64,000 nt of DNA from Eutypa lata (Eukaryota; Ascomycota; Sordariomycetes; Xylariales; Diatrypaceae): contig JAKULF010000009.1 of the NCBI GenBank assembly GCA_022661535.1, positions 62,001-126,000 of the forward strand. Direction: 5' to 3'. The translations under genes and the position numbers were made by a program. Shown here piece after piece: positions 30,391 through 42,700 of this stretch (positions are counted from its first letter, which is position 1; every line of letters starts with the position of its first letter). The notes beneath the pieces were generated by a model. It was not told where the DNA came from, searched no databases, and saw only the letters and a list, made by a program, of their open reading frames with translations.

Positions 30391-31479
30391 TCCAACTGGA
30401 CTATTCCCTTGGTTCCTGATTCCGAGGTTGCCGGGAACGAGGGCGATGGCCTCTTGATCGTAACACTCAATAGACTGAAGTTGAGTTCTGTATTAAAGGT
30501 ATTCACTTGTGCTGCGGAACATTCGCCCAGCTCATTTCCAAGAGGATGATCTAAAAGCTGGCGGCTGGAGAGAAATGTCCAAGTTACCAGGCGCATCATC
30601 CCGACCGATTCCGATCCGGAGCTGTCGTATTCGAATCCATGGCCGATGGACCCAGTGTCGGTTCGGTACAAACTATGATGGCCAATACCAAGTTTGGGGA
30701 TATCGCCTGTGCGGATTATCGAAGTAACTTCTTGGGCTGTTGAGGTATATCGCTGCACAAATAGACGGGGCGGGGCGTCTGTCTCGCGGATGCTGGTCAA
30801 CTGTGGTCTTCTTTAGGGGTGGTAACCGGAGTCTTGCTGAGAATATCGGATTGGTGTCTTTTGGATTGGAGGGGCAACCCCTTTATATGAGAAGGGTAGA
30901 CCCCTCTCCCTCACCAAGTTGCAGGTGCGCGATATGCAACGCCATTTCTTGGTACACGTAGAGGAACAACGATGACCTGTAATTTGCACAGTGGTATGGC
31001 GCATGGAGCGATAGCCTCACTTGCAATAATAAATGTTATCACACTGCTAGCAACGTAGCTCCGCAAGGTAGTGGGTATGCAGACGGGAGTGCCGCATGAG
31101 GGGAATTCATCCGATCAGGAAACCATCGACATGGGTTACTGTGATGAATTCCACGTTCTAAGCGGTCTCGAATGATATCCTCTAGCAAGGACAACGTATG
31201 CTTAACGACTACCCGATCGCAGGCCTTCAGTATCAACCAAGTCACCTTCTGATGAATAGGATTTGAGCGACCAGTTTATCAAGTAGGTCTTCCAAATAAA
31301 GTCATATTGGGGGGCCATCGCAACTTGCGCATGCAGGCTGCGTGATAGACCTAGCATTCATACAAGCTTGCAATGTGCCGGGACGGTCTCAAACATTACT
31401 CAATGCGAGCGCCGGTCATGCTGATAACTCTATATTCCGAAGAGCGGTCATATTATAACTACAAACTACAACGATAATA
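30391..31479. other. Intergenic sequence, no gene seen
   Basis: Several overlapping open frames on both strands (the longest is 30333-30800 on the minus strand) partly run through the repeat cluster and show no domain, so I do not call a gene. No other structure seen. Confidence 0.45.
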
Positions 31480-31855
31480 TTTCTGGCCTTGGTTGATATT
31501 GGCGATACAAGGTTTCCTGGTAGGGGGCTAGACAATCCAGATTTACCATATAGGCTAGGGCTGGGAAGTTCCTAGCCCCACCTCTGCGGGTATTCTTGGG
31601 TTCCTGGGGGGCGGGCTAGAAAGCTTGAATTCTCCATACATACAGGGCTTGAAAATTGCTAGTGCATGTCCCTTAGCCCAATCCGGATCTCTGGGCCACG
31701 ACCTCAAAACCTCTATTTCCCCGTAGTAACGAGGGGCTAAAGTTTCTCGGCCCTAGTTTATATGGGAACGTCTAGTTGTCTAGCCCCCTACCCAGCAAAC
31801 CGAATACCACCATACAAATGTAAGGCCAGGAAACGTCTGGCCCCCATTCGTGGCC
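31480..31855. repeat. Palindromic 88-bp repeat cluster 5 (about 4 units)
   Basis: Four second-type hairpins with centres ordered G-rich, G-rich, C-rich, C-rich, the clearest dyad arrangement in the window. It contains AGGGCTGGGAAGTTCCTAGC near 31553. Positions 31644-31722 match 57743-57821 in cluster 12 at 77 of 79 positions, far closer than units normally match. Confidence 0.85.
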
Positions 31856-32238
31856 CTTTATCTAGACAACCATCGTGCCCTACCATGATATGCCCTGCCA
31901 ATTGAACCCCACTGCATGCAAACAAGAGCGGGTGGACCTCATCACCACTCGTCAGGCATTGCGCATGCCCTCGAGCAGTGCATCCCCCAATGCAGTGCAT
32001 CTTTCGGAGGGTGTACTCCCCGGGCTGCGCATCTCCCGGCGGCCATTTGGCTAAGTGTTGAGTTACATTGATAGACCTTGGTGTAATGGGGGGAAGGGGC
32101 CGTGTCACTAGTGGCGCCCGGTCTCAAAGACGTAGATCACCTCAAATGCTGGGTGTATGGGGTATCGCGAGTTGATGTCTATGCCTTTTCTATACAGAGA
32201 CTTGCAGAGGTAGCTTCGGCACTCATGACACTCAATGA
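31856..32238. other. Intergenic sequence, no gene seen
   Basis: Short interval between repeat cluster 5 and the decayed coding relic. The open frame at 31788-32108 (-) overlaps the cluster and has no recognisable motif. Confidence 0.45.
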
Positions 32239-33781
32239 TATAGTGTGGGAGAACCCTCCAGTGATAATGATTGGGATGACAAAGGCGAGAACAAGGATTT
32301 CAGTGTTGGCATGACTCAGGAGGAATTGCTGCAACAGATGCCAGCAGACTGGAACAGGCAGCTGGAACTCGGATCCGACTCGCATTCCGGACCCGGCTCA
32401 GGATCATACGATGTCCGAGGAGAAAGACGATGACACCACCGGAACTACGGGGACGGTCGACGACGCTCCCGCCGATGATGGTGGTAACAATGACAAAGGC
32501 GATGCGCCGGGGGTGAGGGGGGCGACACCAAGAACGTCACTGTCGAGTCAAGCTCCCTACTGGATCGTGGGAAGAGCCTAGCCCCAAAGAGCGCACTAAT
32601 AGCTCCTACGACTCTCTGACCCTAAGGCCAAGGAACCGCCGTCGGTGAATTCGAGCGGTACGACCACATCCAAGCTTGCGGTGTAGAGGAAGAACACCGG
32701 CGCGAAGAAGACGGGCAATGGCTCGTTGACACATTAAAACAGACACACTCCGAGTAGATCAAGTGGGTGCCAACGAGGGGTACCCCACGACGCAGAAGTC
32801 CACTCTCGCCATGAATGCGAACACATCCGTCGACACGACCCAGAACTTCTTTGGTACAAAAAGCTCAGGTGTATGTTTGAATGAGCCCGACCTTACAATC
32901 GAGGCGAAGAGGGAGGTAGCACCTGCGTGTAATACTACATTCAATACTAAAGTGACGGACGCTCGACCCTGCGAGGAGGACAGCTACGGATATTACACTA
33001 AACTCGCGGCCATCGAGACGATCGTCGGACCCTCGCATTCGATGCTGCCGAACCTCAATATAAGGCAGATCATAATCTAGATAGGGAATCCGTGAGGGAA
33101 TTTGAGAGGGGGCGAGAAGCTCCAAGTGCCAAATGTTACGCTGATGTCACCTCCATGTCGAGTTCCGACGATTGGGTTTTGAATCAGTGGATGGCCATGG
33201 GCGCCATCATGGAGCCGGTTCTTTCGTAGATGCTGAACATACCTCTCAGGATGATCGGAGGCAAGACCGAGCGCAGAATCAGTCAGCATTTCACGAGATT
33301 CGAACTCGCCAAGGAGGCTGTCAGACCACTCTTCTAGACGATGTGCAATCCACGGGCAGATACTAGATGAACGCATTATTGGCTGTGATACGGACGAGGA
33401 TGGCGTGGTCAATACGACCCCGAGTCTGTCGTTGGTGAAAGCTCAGTTCAACATAAAGTCATCGGTGGGGATAGCGACACTAAGAATGTCAATGGCAAGT
33501 CGGCCCTAGACAACGAGGGATCCAAGCTTAGAACCAAGTACTACAACTTCTTCCTCCGTACGACGTCAGATTAGCATAGTCTAACATTGTCCGCAGCGAT
33601 AAGATTCGAGCTACCTGATGACATCATGTCTAGCGCCGAGCCGCTGAGCAAGCAGCCGAACACCCTCACACTCATGAGTCAGACGAACAGCGTGTTCCAG
33701 AATACGAACCCGTTCGAGTCTAAGGGGTCGTTCATGGGCGGCTCGCAGCAGCAGCAGCAGACCAACGATGGCACCTGATTT
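32239..33781 (+). pseudogene. Decayed protein-coding relic of unknown function
   Basis: Three forward frames in turn show protein-like composition. An acidic Ser/Asp/Gly-rich start (32239-32433, then 32414-32583 in another frame) is followed by 32521-32757, then 32763-33080 (105 codons), then 33086-33781 in one frame broken by several stops. The last part includes DDWVLNQWMAMG, GGKTERRISQHFTRFELAKE and a Gln run before NDGT and TGA at 33776-33778. Several stops are TAG where CAG would fit (about 32755, 33230, 33335), as expected from C-to-T change at CpA. A 39-bp segment ending CCGCAG (about 33560-33596) could be a very short intron, since it removes one stop. DTKNV occurs twice. I do not recognise the family. 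Confidence 0.45.
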
Positions 33782-34756
33782 CTCTAGTTATGAACTAATT
33801 ACCCCCGCCAAATTGACGTGGTGGCCGAGAGATAGTATTGGAGCACAGGTGTTCGAATAAGACGGTGACGGTTTCCTTGTGTATATTGACGGACAAGTAC
33901 AGGTAGACGGTTAAAAATTGTGACCCTGTGCAACTCTACCAACTTCGTCGCGTACATGACTACAAGCTCCGGCTACAGAGCGTGACCATGTCTTGTCTCG
34001 CGATCTCCTATATCTCGATATCTTCAGTAGAAAGCATGGTAGAGATGCCATACTAACCACCTTTCTATTCTGGATCTCCTGGGTGGAGAGTGTGATGGGG
34101 TCAAATGTCGTGTTCAAGCATCCAAACTTCCATTTGTCGTTAGTCGAGGTGTTGGTGGTTAGACAGACAAACAAACTGATCGAGCTTTGGCTGTGGGAAC
34201 GCCGTCTGGTTGCAGGTCTCCGCTACCCGTCCTGGCGTGTATAGACATGGCTCTAGGACACCGATAATCCCTCACGCCCTTATGACCTATGTGAACTCAC
34301 CTGTGTGAACTCACCTTTGCGAACTGACCTGACGATCCTGCAGCTTCCAACCCGAACAAACATATCCCCTATGTATACCCCATGTACCCTTTCTCCTGGA
34401 GCTCTTGTGAAGTCCAAAACCATGCACCCTTCGTTGCAATACACCACGATGCTCTTGAACCATGAATCTTCGACCCTTCCCTTACCCTTCCCTGCCCCGC
34501 TCTCCTCGAAAGTCTCCTACGCCTCGTGTGGTGCTTAAACCGGCTTTGAATCATCCAGCTCTGTAGTCTTTTGGGGGCTTCAGTGACAGCCTCAGTGGCA
34601 GATGGATGACAGCTAAGCCTAGACCAGGTAAGATGATCGAAGGTGGGCTTTATTGGCGGTAAGGGTAGGAAAAGCCCGCCCACGGCAAAATACCCACGGA
34701 CCCATGGGTGCCAGGATTATGTATCTTCTGGCCTCTTGGTGCATCGTGTCGCATTT
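33782..34756. other. Intergenic sequence, no gene seen
   Basis: Short overlapping frames on both strands only. A small tandem repeat with units like TGTGAACTCACC lies at about 34290-34322. Confidence 0.45.
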
Positions 34757-35085
34757 TGGTAGGGCTGGAAAACCGGGATGCACCATCAAATTAGGGGGCT
34801 ACGGATTTCCTGGCCCTGATACAAGTGACAAAAACTGATTGCTGGGTGTGTACCTTGGAACCTAGATCTCCCCGCAAATATGGGGCTGGGCACTTCCTAG
34901 CCCCTGATTTGGTGGGGCATTCCATTTCTGCGGGTGGGGCCCCACGAAGCCTTATTCTCTATATAAATTAGGCCCTCGAAATCTCCAGCCCTCACCTTCA
35001 CCTTGGTGCCACAAAAGACGTTTCTAGGTACGGCTAGGAAACCGATATATATACTAAAATGAGGACCAGGGATTTCCACCCGTCT
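34757..35085. repeat. Palindromic 88-bp repeat cluster 6
   Basis: About 3.5 degenerate units. First-type hairpins occur at about 34794, 34882 (GGGGCTGGGCACTTCCTAGC) and 34970; second-type hairpins at about 34838, 34926 and 35022. Confidence 0.75.
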
Positions 35086-36504
35086 AATCAACCATGGCGT
35101 GCAAAGGAGGCCAACCTGCAAGCTATAGCTGTCGCCATCTGCGGTGTCTGTAAAAGGCATGTATATTGATTCTAGGTTATATGGTATAAAAATCCGCCGT
35201 CGCAATCAGCGCTGGTCTTTGTGACCCTGCGACCCTGCAAAGAACCAACATCGCGTAATCAGGCATAAGATGCAGGATCTACTATTAGCTAAATTGTGAA
35301 TGTTTGGTTTCAGATGCCATATCCCACGCCATGGTCTCTCTATCAAACTAGGTGCAGCCCGATAATACTACTCTCCTGTCTCACTTCCGCTTGCTCATCC
35401 GTCACAGGAGCTTCCAGGATCTTCTGATACAGCACCATCAACTTGCAGCGCATGCTCTACCTGTTATTCAAGTAGTCGGTGAACTCCGTCAAGCCGTTGC
35501 TGGCAAAGAATAGGTAGAGCCCATAAATACAGTCCATGTCCTGTGCGAGTAGTCCATCCGGGGATGGACATGGAAGCCTGATCATACCGGTCACTTGAAC
35601 GCTGATTCCAGGGACTCACATGCGTCTGGGCCAAACCTTCTACATGCGGCATTAAGTCCTCTTTACGTTCGGCACATCGGCACATCGGCCTTCATTATTC
35701 ATCACGAAACTGATTACCTATGGAGGTGAGTGACTCTACTTCAACCCGGAGAATACCATGTTTCTAGATTCACTCCTCTCTAGCGGGAGGTTTAAAGGGG
35801 ATTGGAATATTATCGCGAACAAGAACTCCCGCTTATCATAGCTAGCATTGGAAGTATGCAATGTTCTAAAACCCTTAAGTAGCGAGAAGCGGCCAGATTG
35901 AATAGGATTCTGCAGCACACTCGCAGTGCTGCACGGTCGGTAGATTGTGGGAACATGAGAGCTTGGAGATAAGGGGTACTTCAGTATTGTCCTAGTAGCA
36001 TCGCCACCTGAAAATTGACTGGATACTTTTTCGAGTGTCGAACCGATCTACGAAGATTTGCTCTTATTTTACGGAGAGTCTAGTCAAAAGCCACAGGGCG
36101 TAGCATGTCAACAGCTCACAAGCTTCCTGATAGGTTGACGTCTCGAGAACCTCACTGAGTACTGTGATACTTCTAGTGAATTTGATGGGAAGCTTGGCAA
36201 ACATGCGGTATTCCAAGAATCTAAAGTGTCAGTATTGAGGCGGCGTTGCTTACGTGCAAACACAAGGGTTACATGCGTGTAGATCATCATTGATGTCCAT
36301 CTCTCCTCCTTTGGGGGAATTGCAGTGAAGACCTGGTGATGGCCTAGACGTTCCAGTAGCACAGTGAGTTCTCCCGACAAGCTCACTGTCGCGGTCAACG
36401 CTGTCAGAGCAGGTCTCCAGGCAAGATATCTAGTTAAATGAGACTGCACGTCATATGTGATGATGCAATATTATTTTATGAGCGAACTATGTGTAGTTAT
36501 TCGG
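35086..36504. other. Intergenic sequence, no gene seen
   Basis: About 1.4 kb without a credible gene. The 113-codon frame at 36108-36449 (-) has no motif and is within chance length. A minor 9-bp direct repeat (GGCACATCG) lies near 35679-35696. Confidence 0.45.
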
Positions 36505-36651
36505 CTTGCAATCCCCTGGGCTCAATTCAATTGATTAGAACCTTACCTTGAAACCTTTATTTTCCCATATAAACTAGTGCTGGGGATTTCCAAGCCATGG
36601 TTTTGCTGCATAATCCGGGTTCCTGGGTGGGGCCCTAGAAAGCCTAGGTCT
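36505..36651. repeat. Palindromic 88-bp repeat cluster 7, left part
   Basis: The unit starting at 36565 (CCATATAAAC) runs to the insertion point of element 2. Its second hairpin is GGTTCCTGGGTGGGGCC followed by CTAGAAAGCC. Joining to 47006 puts the next CCATATAAA (47007) exactly 88 bp away. Confidence 0.85.
36648..36651. repeat. Target-site duplication GTCT, left of element 2
   Basis: Four-base direct repeat with 47002-47005. A fifth base does not match. Alone it is weak, but removal of the element with one copy restores the 88-bp array. Confidence 0.75.
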
Positions 36652-36776
36652 TGTAGGTGGGTCACGTGATTCGGTCATTAGATAAGTCTCCCCACTATTT
36701 AGCTTAACAAAGAGACATTTAAAAAATATAATTACAATTATATTTTCATTTTTATTTTATTATTATAATACTTTTA
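36652..36776. repeat. Left terminal repeat (LTR) of element 2
   Basis: 125 bp, gap-free match to 46877-47001 with about 25 differences, all transitions. The outer part keeps G and C (TGTAGGTGGGTCACGTGATT), while the inner part has T or A where the right copy keeps C or G. The original ends were TG...CA. Confidence 0.85.
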
Positions 36777-39700
36777 TTAATAATAAAAATAAAATTTAAA
36801 TAATTAAATTTTATAAATCGTTTTAAAAACTTATTTTATTATTTAAAAATTAAATAAAATATTTATATTTTAATTACTTTTTAATTACTTAAAAAAGTAT
36901 TAAAATTATCGTTTTTATTTTCGTATTAAATTTTTTAATTTTATATAATTTCTTTAATTAATTAAATTAATTTATATTTTAAATTAATCGAAAATTATAT
37001 TTATTTATTTTTTTATTTTTTTATTAAAAGATTTATTATTTTAAAATAATTAAAAGTTATTTATATATTTAATTATTATAATACGAAAAAACGAAAAAAA
37101 ATCGAAAAAATTTTTTTTTTTTAAAATAAAATATATTTATTATAAATAAAAATTAAATTTTTAATTTAAGTTTTTTTTTTTTAATATTAATTTATATTAT
37201 TTTAAATTTATATAATATCTTTTATTTTATTTATACATTAAATTAATATAATTACTTTTAAAAACTTTTATTTATTTATTATAAATTATTATTTATTTTA
37301 TTTTTATTAAAATAATTTAATATTTTTTATTTTTTAATTAAAAAAAATTATAATTATTAATTATTATAAATTAAATTATTAATTATTTAAATAATTTTAT
37401 AAATTATTATTTTCTTTATTATATATATTATAACTTTCGTTATAAATTTTAAATTTAAAACGATTTTAATTAAAATATTATATATTATTTTAAAATATTT
37501 AATTAAAATCGAAAAGTTTATATAAATAATTAAAAAATACGAAAATACTTTAATTATTTTTAAATTAATAATTTAATTTATTAACTTTTTAAAATTAACT
37601 TTTAAATTAATAATTTTATTAACTTTTATATTAACTTTTAATAATACTTTATTAATTTTTAAATTATTTATTAATAAAATAAATTAATTTATATTTAAAA
37701 AAATTTTAAAATTTTTTTTTAAAAAGTATATTAATAATTTAAAGTTATATATAAAAGAATTAAATTTTATAATAAAAAAAAATTAAAAAAATTAAATTTC
37801 GTTTTTTATTTAAAAATAATTTATAAAATAATATAAAGTTTTAATATTTATAACTTTTCGAATTTAAAGGAATAAAATATAATTTTTTAAAATTTAACTT
37901 TAATAAAAAATTTTTTATTTAAGTAAAAACGAACGATATTAAATTTATTTCGAAAATTAATAATTTTAAACATTAATTAAAAAAAAAGCTTTTTATTTTT
38001 ATAAAATAAATTAATAAACTTTTTTAAAAAGTTAACGATTATTAATTAATAAAATTTCGAAATTAAATATATAAATATATATATTTAAATAAAAATTATA
38101 AAAATAAAATTTTATAAAATAAAGTTATTAATTATTTATTCGTTAAAAATAAAATTAACGATATTAATAAAATAAATAAACGTTATACGTTTTATAATAT
38201 ATAAAATATTATTATTTTTTATAAAATAATATTAAATTAAAAAGATAACTTTATTAATAAAATTAAAAAATATATTAAAAAAATTAAATTAATAATTAAA
38301 AATACGATTTATAAATTAAAAATAATAATTAAAAAAATAAAAAAAAATAAAATAATTTTAATTATATAAAAAAGTTAATAATTTTAAATTTCGATTATTT
38401 TATTATTAAAGATTTTTAAATTTACATTTACTTTAAACGCTTAATATAACGAATAAATATATTAATTATTATAATAAATATATTTAATTTAAACATTTTT
38501 AATAAATATATAAGCATAATAAATTAATTAACGAAATAAATAAAATAACGATTAATAAAATTTAAATTTTTTTAATTAAAAAAGTATAATTATTTTTTTT
38601 ATTTAATAAATTTAATATAACTTTAATAATTATAAAAATAAAATACGTTTTATTTTTATATATTATAATTATAATTATAAAAAATATATTTTTTTTAATT
38701 ATTTATATTTAAATTAATTATTTTAAATTATTCGTTAAATTTAAAATATTTATAATCGTAATAAATTAATTTTAAAATTATTAAAATTTAAAAAAATATT
38801 AAAATTAATTAATATAAAAATTAATTATATAATTAAAAAAAAGTTATAAAAACTTTTTAATTTAAATAAATATATAAATAACTTAAATAAAAAACTATTA
38901 AATATTATTAAAAAATCGTTATTTTTTTTCATTATTAAATTTATATAAAAAACTTAATTTATAATATTTCTTTTATATATAAATATTAATAAAAATAAAA
39001 ATATACTTCGGTAAAAACTTATTTTAAATTAACGATCTTTTTCGTTTAATTTATTAATTAAATTTCGATATAACTTTATAAATTTTTATAAATTATTATT
39101 TAAATTAAAAAAAATTAATCTTTTTAATTTTAATTTTATAAATATAAACGATTTTATATAACGCTTAATAAATATTAAATTTTATATACGTAAAAAGATT
39201 ATAAAATTATAAAAATAAAGCGATATAATTTTAATTTACGTATATAAAAATTACATTAAAAATTAAATTAATATAAATAACTTATTTCGTATAATTCTTT
39301 TTTTAAATATTATTTAAAAATAATTTTTAAATTAAAGCTTAATTATAAAAACTTAACTTAATAAATAACTTAAATTATTTTTAAAAAAACGTAAACTTAA
39401 AATATTATCGAAATATTATTTTTTAATATTTACATTATACTTTATTTATATATATATTAATATAAATAAATTTAACTTTATTAATCGAATTAAAAATAAT
39501 AATAATTAAACTTTTTTCGAATTTATTAATAAAGAAATAAACGATATATTTATATATAAATGTTTTATTAATTATAAATTTTTATTAAAATTAATTAATT
39601 TTAATATCTTTATTAAATTAAAATTTAAAAAGTTTAAATTTCGAAAAAAATATAAATTAAAAATGATTAATAATAATATTTCTTTAATTAATTATTACGT

Positions 39701-42700
39701 AATCTTTTCCTTTATTATTAATAAAATTTTATCGATAATTAAAGCTTTTATTATAAATATAAATAAATTTTATAATTTATTATTAAATAAAAATTAATTA
39801 TAACGAAATTTCGTCGATATTAATTTTAAAATTAAATGCTTTATTTTTATTAAAATTAATAAATAATCTTATATTTTTTCGATAAAACTTACGGTTATAA
39901 TTAATTTAATTTTAATAAAAAAGAAATCGATTTATAAAAAAATAACTTAATTAATTTTTATAAAAAATATAAATTCGAAATTATTTAACGTAAAAGATAA
40001 TAATTTTTTAAATAATAATAATTTAAATTTTAAAAAAAAAATTAAATATTATCGTAAATTAATAAAAAAATTATTTAATATTATTAAATACGTTATTATA
40101 TAAAATCGAAAACGTTAAACTTAATTAAAAAACTAAAAAAAAGCTTAAAATAAAGTTAAGTTTTTATAAATTATAATTTTATAACTTATAATATTATTAT
40201 TTAAAGTTAATTAAAACGAATTATATTTATTAAATTTATTATTATTATTTCGAATTCTTTTATATCGTTAATTTTTTACTTTTAATTTTTTAATTTAAAA
40301 AAAAAATAAATCGTTATATTATTATCTTCGTTATATTTATTTTTATTAAATAAAATTTATTAAAAATAAATTTATAAATTATAAATTAAATTTTTAATTT
40401 ATATTTAAATATTAATAATTAAATTTAAATATTTATTTAAACATTTTTTTTTTATATATTAAAAAATAAATTTAATAAATCTTTTTTAATTATTTCTTTT
40501 AATTTAAAATTAAAATCGTTAATAAAAAAAACATTAATAATTTTTTTTAATAATAATTTATTTTTATTTTTTATTTCTTATATTATATATTATAATTTCG
40601 ATTATTTTATTTAAAATTCGAAAATTTTACGTTAAACGAAATTAATAATAAATTTACTTTTTACATTATTATATTTCTTTATAAATATTATTAATAATTA
40701 AAATAAAATTAATTTAACTTTAAACGATATTAATAATAAAATATTAACTTTTAATATTATATTATATAATAAAAGTTTTAAAAAAAGTTTTAAATTTTAT
40801 TTAAAAAACGAAAAGAAAATATTATATATAATTAATATAAATTTAAGTTTATATAAATTAAAGTTATGGATTTATTTTTATAAAATTATTATTAAATTTT
40901 TTATTATAACTTTTTAACTTTAAATTATAATTTAAATAAATTCGAAATAATTAATTATAAATCGAAAATTATAATAAAAATCTTTATTAAATAACCTTTA
41001 ATTTATAATTAACGATTAATTTAATAAATTCGAAATTATTATTAAATTAATAATAAATATATTAAAAAAATAAGCTTTAATTAAACGATTATATTATACT
41101 TAATACGATTATTTTATCGAATTACTTAATAATATTTAAAGTATAAATTTAATTAAATATTTTATTATTATTAATAAAAGCATTAAGTTCTTTTAATTAA
41201 AATAATTTAAATATACTTTTAATAAAAAAAAGTTTATTAATAAAGTTTATTTTTAAATAAAAAAAATTAAACTTATATATTTAAAATTAAATAAATAAAA
41301 TATATACTTTTAATTTTTATTAAAAAAAAATAAAAATCGTCGAATTATTTAAAATTATAAATTAATTAATTTCGTTATAATTAAACTTTAATAATTAATT
41401 TATAATTAAAATAATATATTTAATATTTTATTTTAAAAAAAACATAAAATTTTTAATTAAAGTAACGCTTTTTATAAATATTAATTAATTAATATTTAAA
41501 AAATCGATTAATTTAAAACTTTATTTATTAATTTTAATAATTAATAATTTAATATTTAAATATCGTAAGAAATAATTAAATTAATATATATATATTATAT
41601 TTTAAATAATTTAAAATTTAAAAAATAATTATTATTTAATAAAGCGAAAATTTAAAAATCGATATTATTTATATTAATAAATTATTATTTTAATTAAGGT
41701 ATTTCTGTTAATATATTTATCGACGATTATAACATTTTTATTAAAAGTTTTAATAAAATATTTAATTTTTTTTATTATTATTATTTTCTTTATTTAAACT
41801 TTAAAATTATTAATATAATATTTAAGAAAACTTTTTTATTTATAAATTTAATTAAAGCTTTAAGATTTAAACTTTTTTAAAGAAAGATTTAATTATTAAA
41901 TAAATATCGAAATTAATTTAAAAATTAATTTTTAATTAAAAATTATTTTAAAAATTAAAAAAAATTAAAAAATTTTTTTTATTTAACTTTTTATTTACGT
42001 ATTTATATACTTAATTATATAAATTTTATTAAAATCTTTAAAGATGTTTATATTAAGTTTATTTAAAAGAAAACTTTTTTTAAAAAGAAATTAATATAAC
42101 GAAAAGTTATTTTAAAATTTTTTTTTTAAAAAAAAGTTTAAAAATAAATATTTATTATTATATATTATAAAATTTAAAAACGAATTATTAAAAATTTAAA
42201 TATTAATTAATAATATTATTTAACGATTAATACATTATTAATAAAAGTAAAAGAAATTCTTTTTTAACTTATTAATTAATTAATAAAAATCGTTATAATA
42301 AATACGTTAATACTTTTAATTAATATTTTAATGTTTTTTTTATTTAAGTTTTTAAACGTAAAGATTAAATATATTATTAAAAAAAGAAAAGCTTTAAAGA
42401 TTATAAATGCTTCGTTAAATATAAATAAATAATAATTAAATTACTTTATTTTATTATATTATATATTAATTATTTAAATCTTTTTTAAATATTTAATATA
42501 AAAGTAAATATACGTAAAAGTTTTTTTATTTAAATCGAAAAACTAAGTAAATATTAATTTATTATTTATTATAAATTAAATATTATTAAAATTATTAAAA
42601 TTATAAACGAATTTTCGAAATTAATTAAACTTATTTATTAATTAATTATTAAATTTGATATTAAAAAGCTTCCTTTTATTATATCGATTATAAAACAAGT

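Noticed and set aside
30333..30800. 155-codon open frame (-)
   Set aside because: Its 3' part reads through palindromic repeat cluster 4, with overlapping frames on the other strand; no domain.
33911..34244. Overlapping 83- and 87-codon frames on both strands
   Set aside because: Mutually overlapping, without motifs, next to the decayed relic but not continuous with it.
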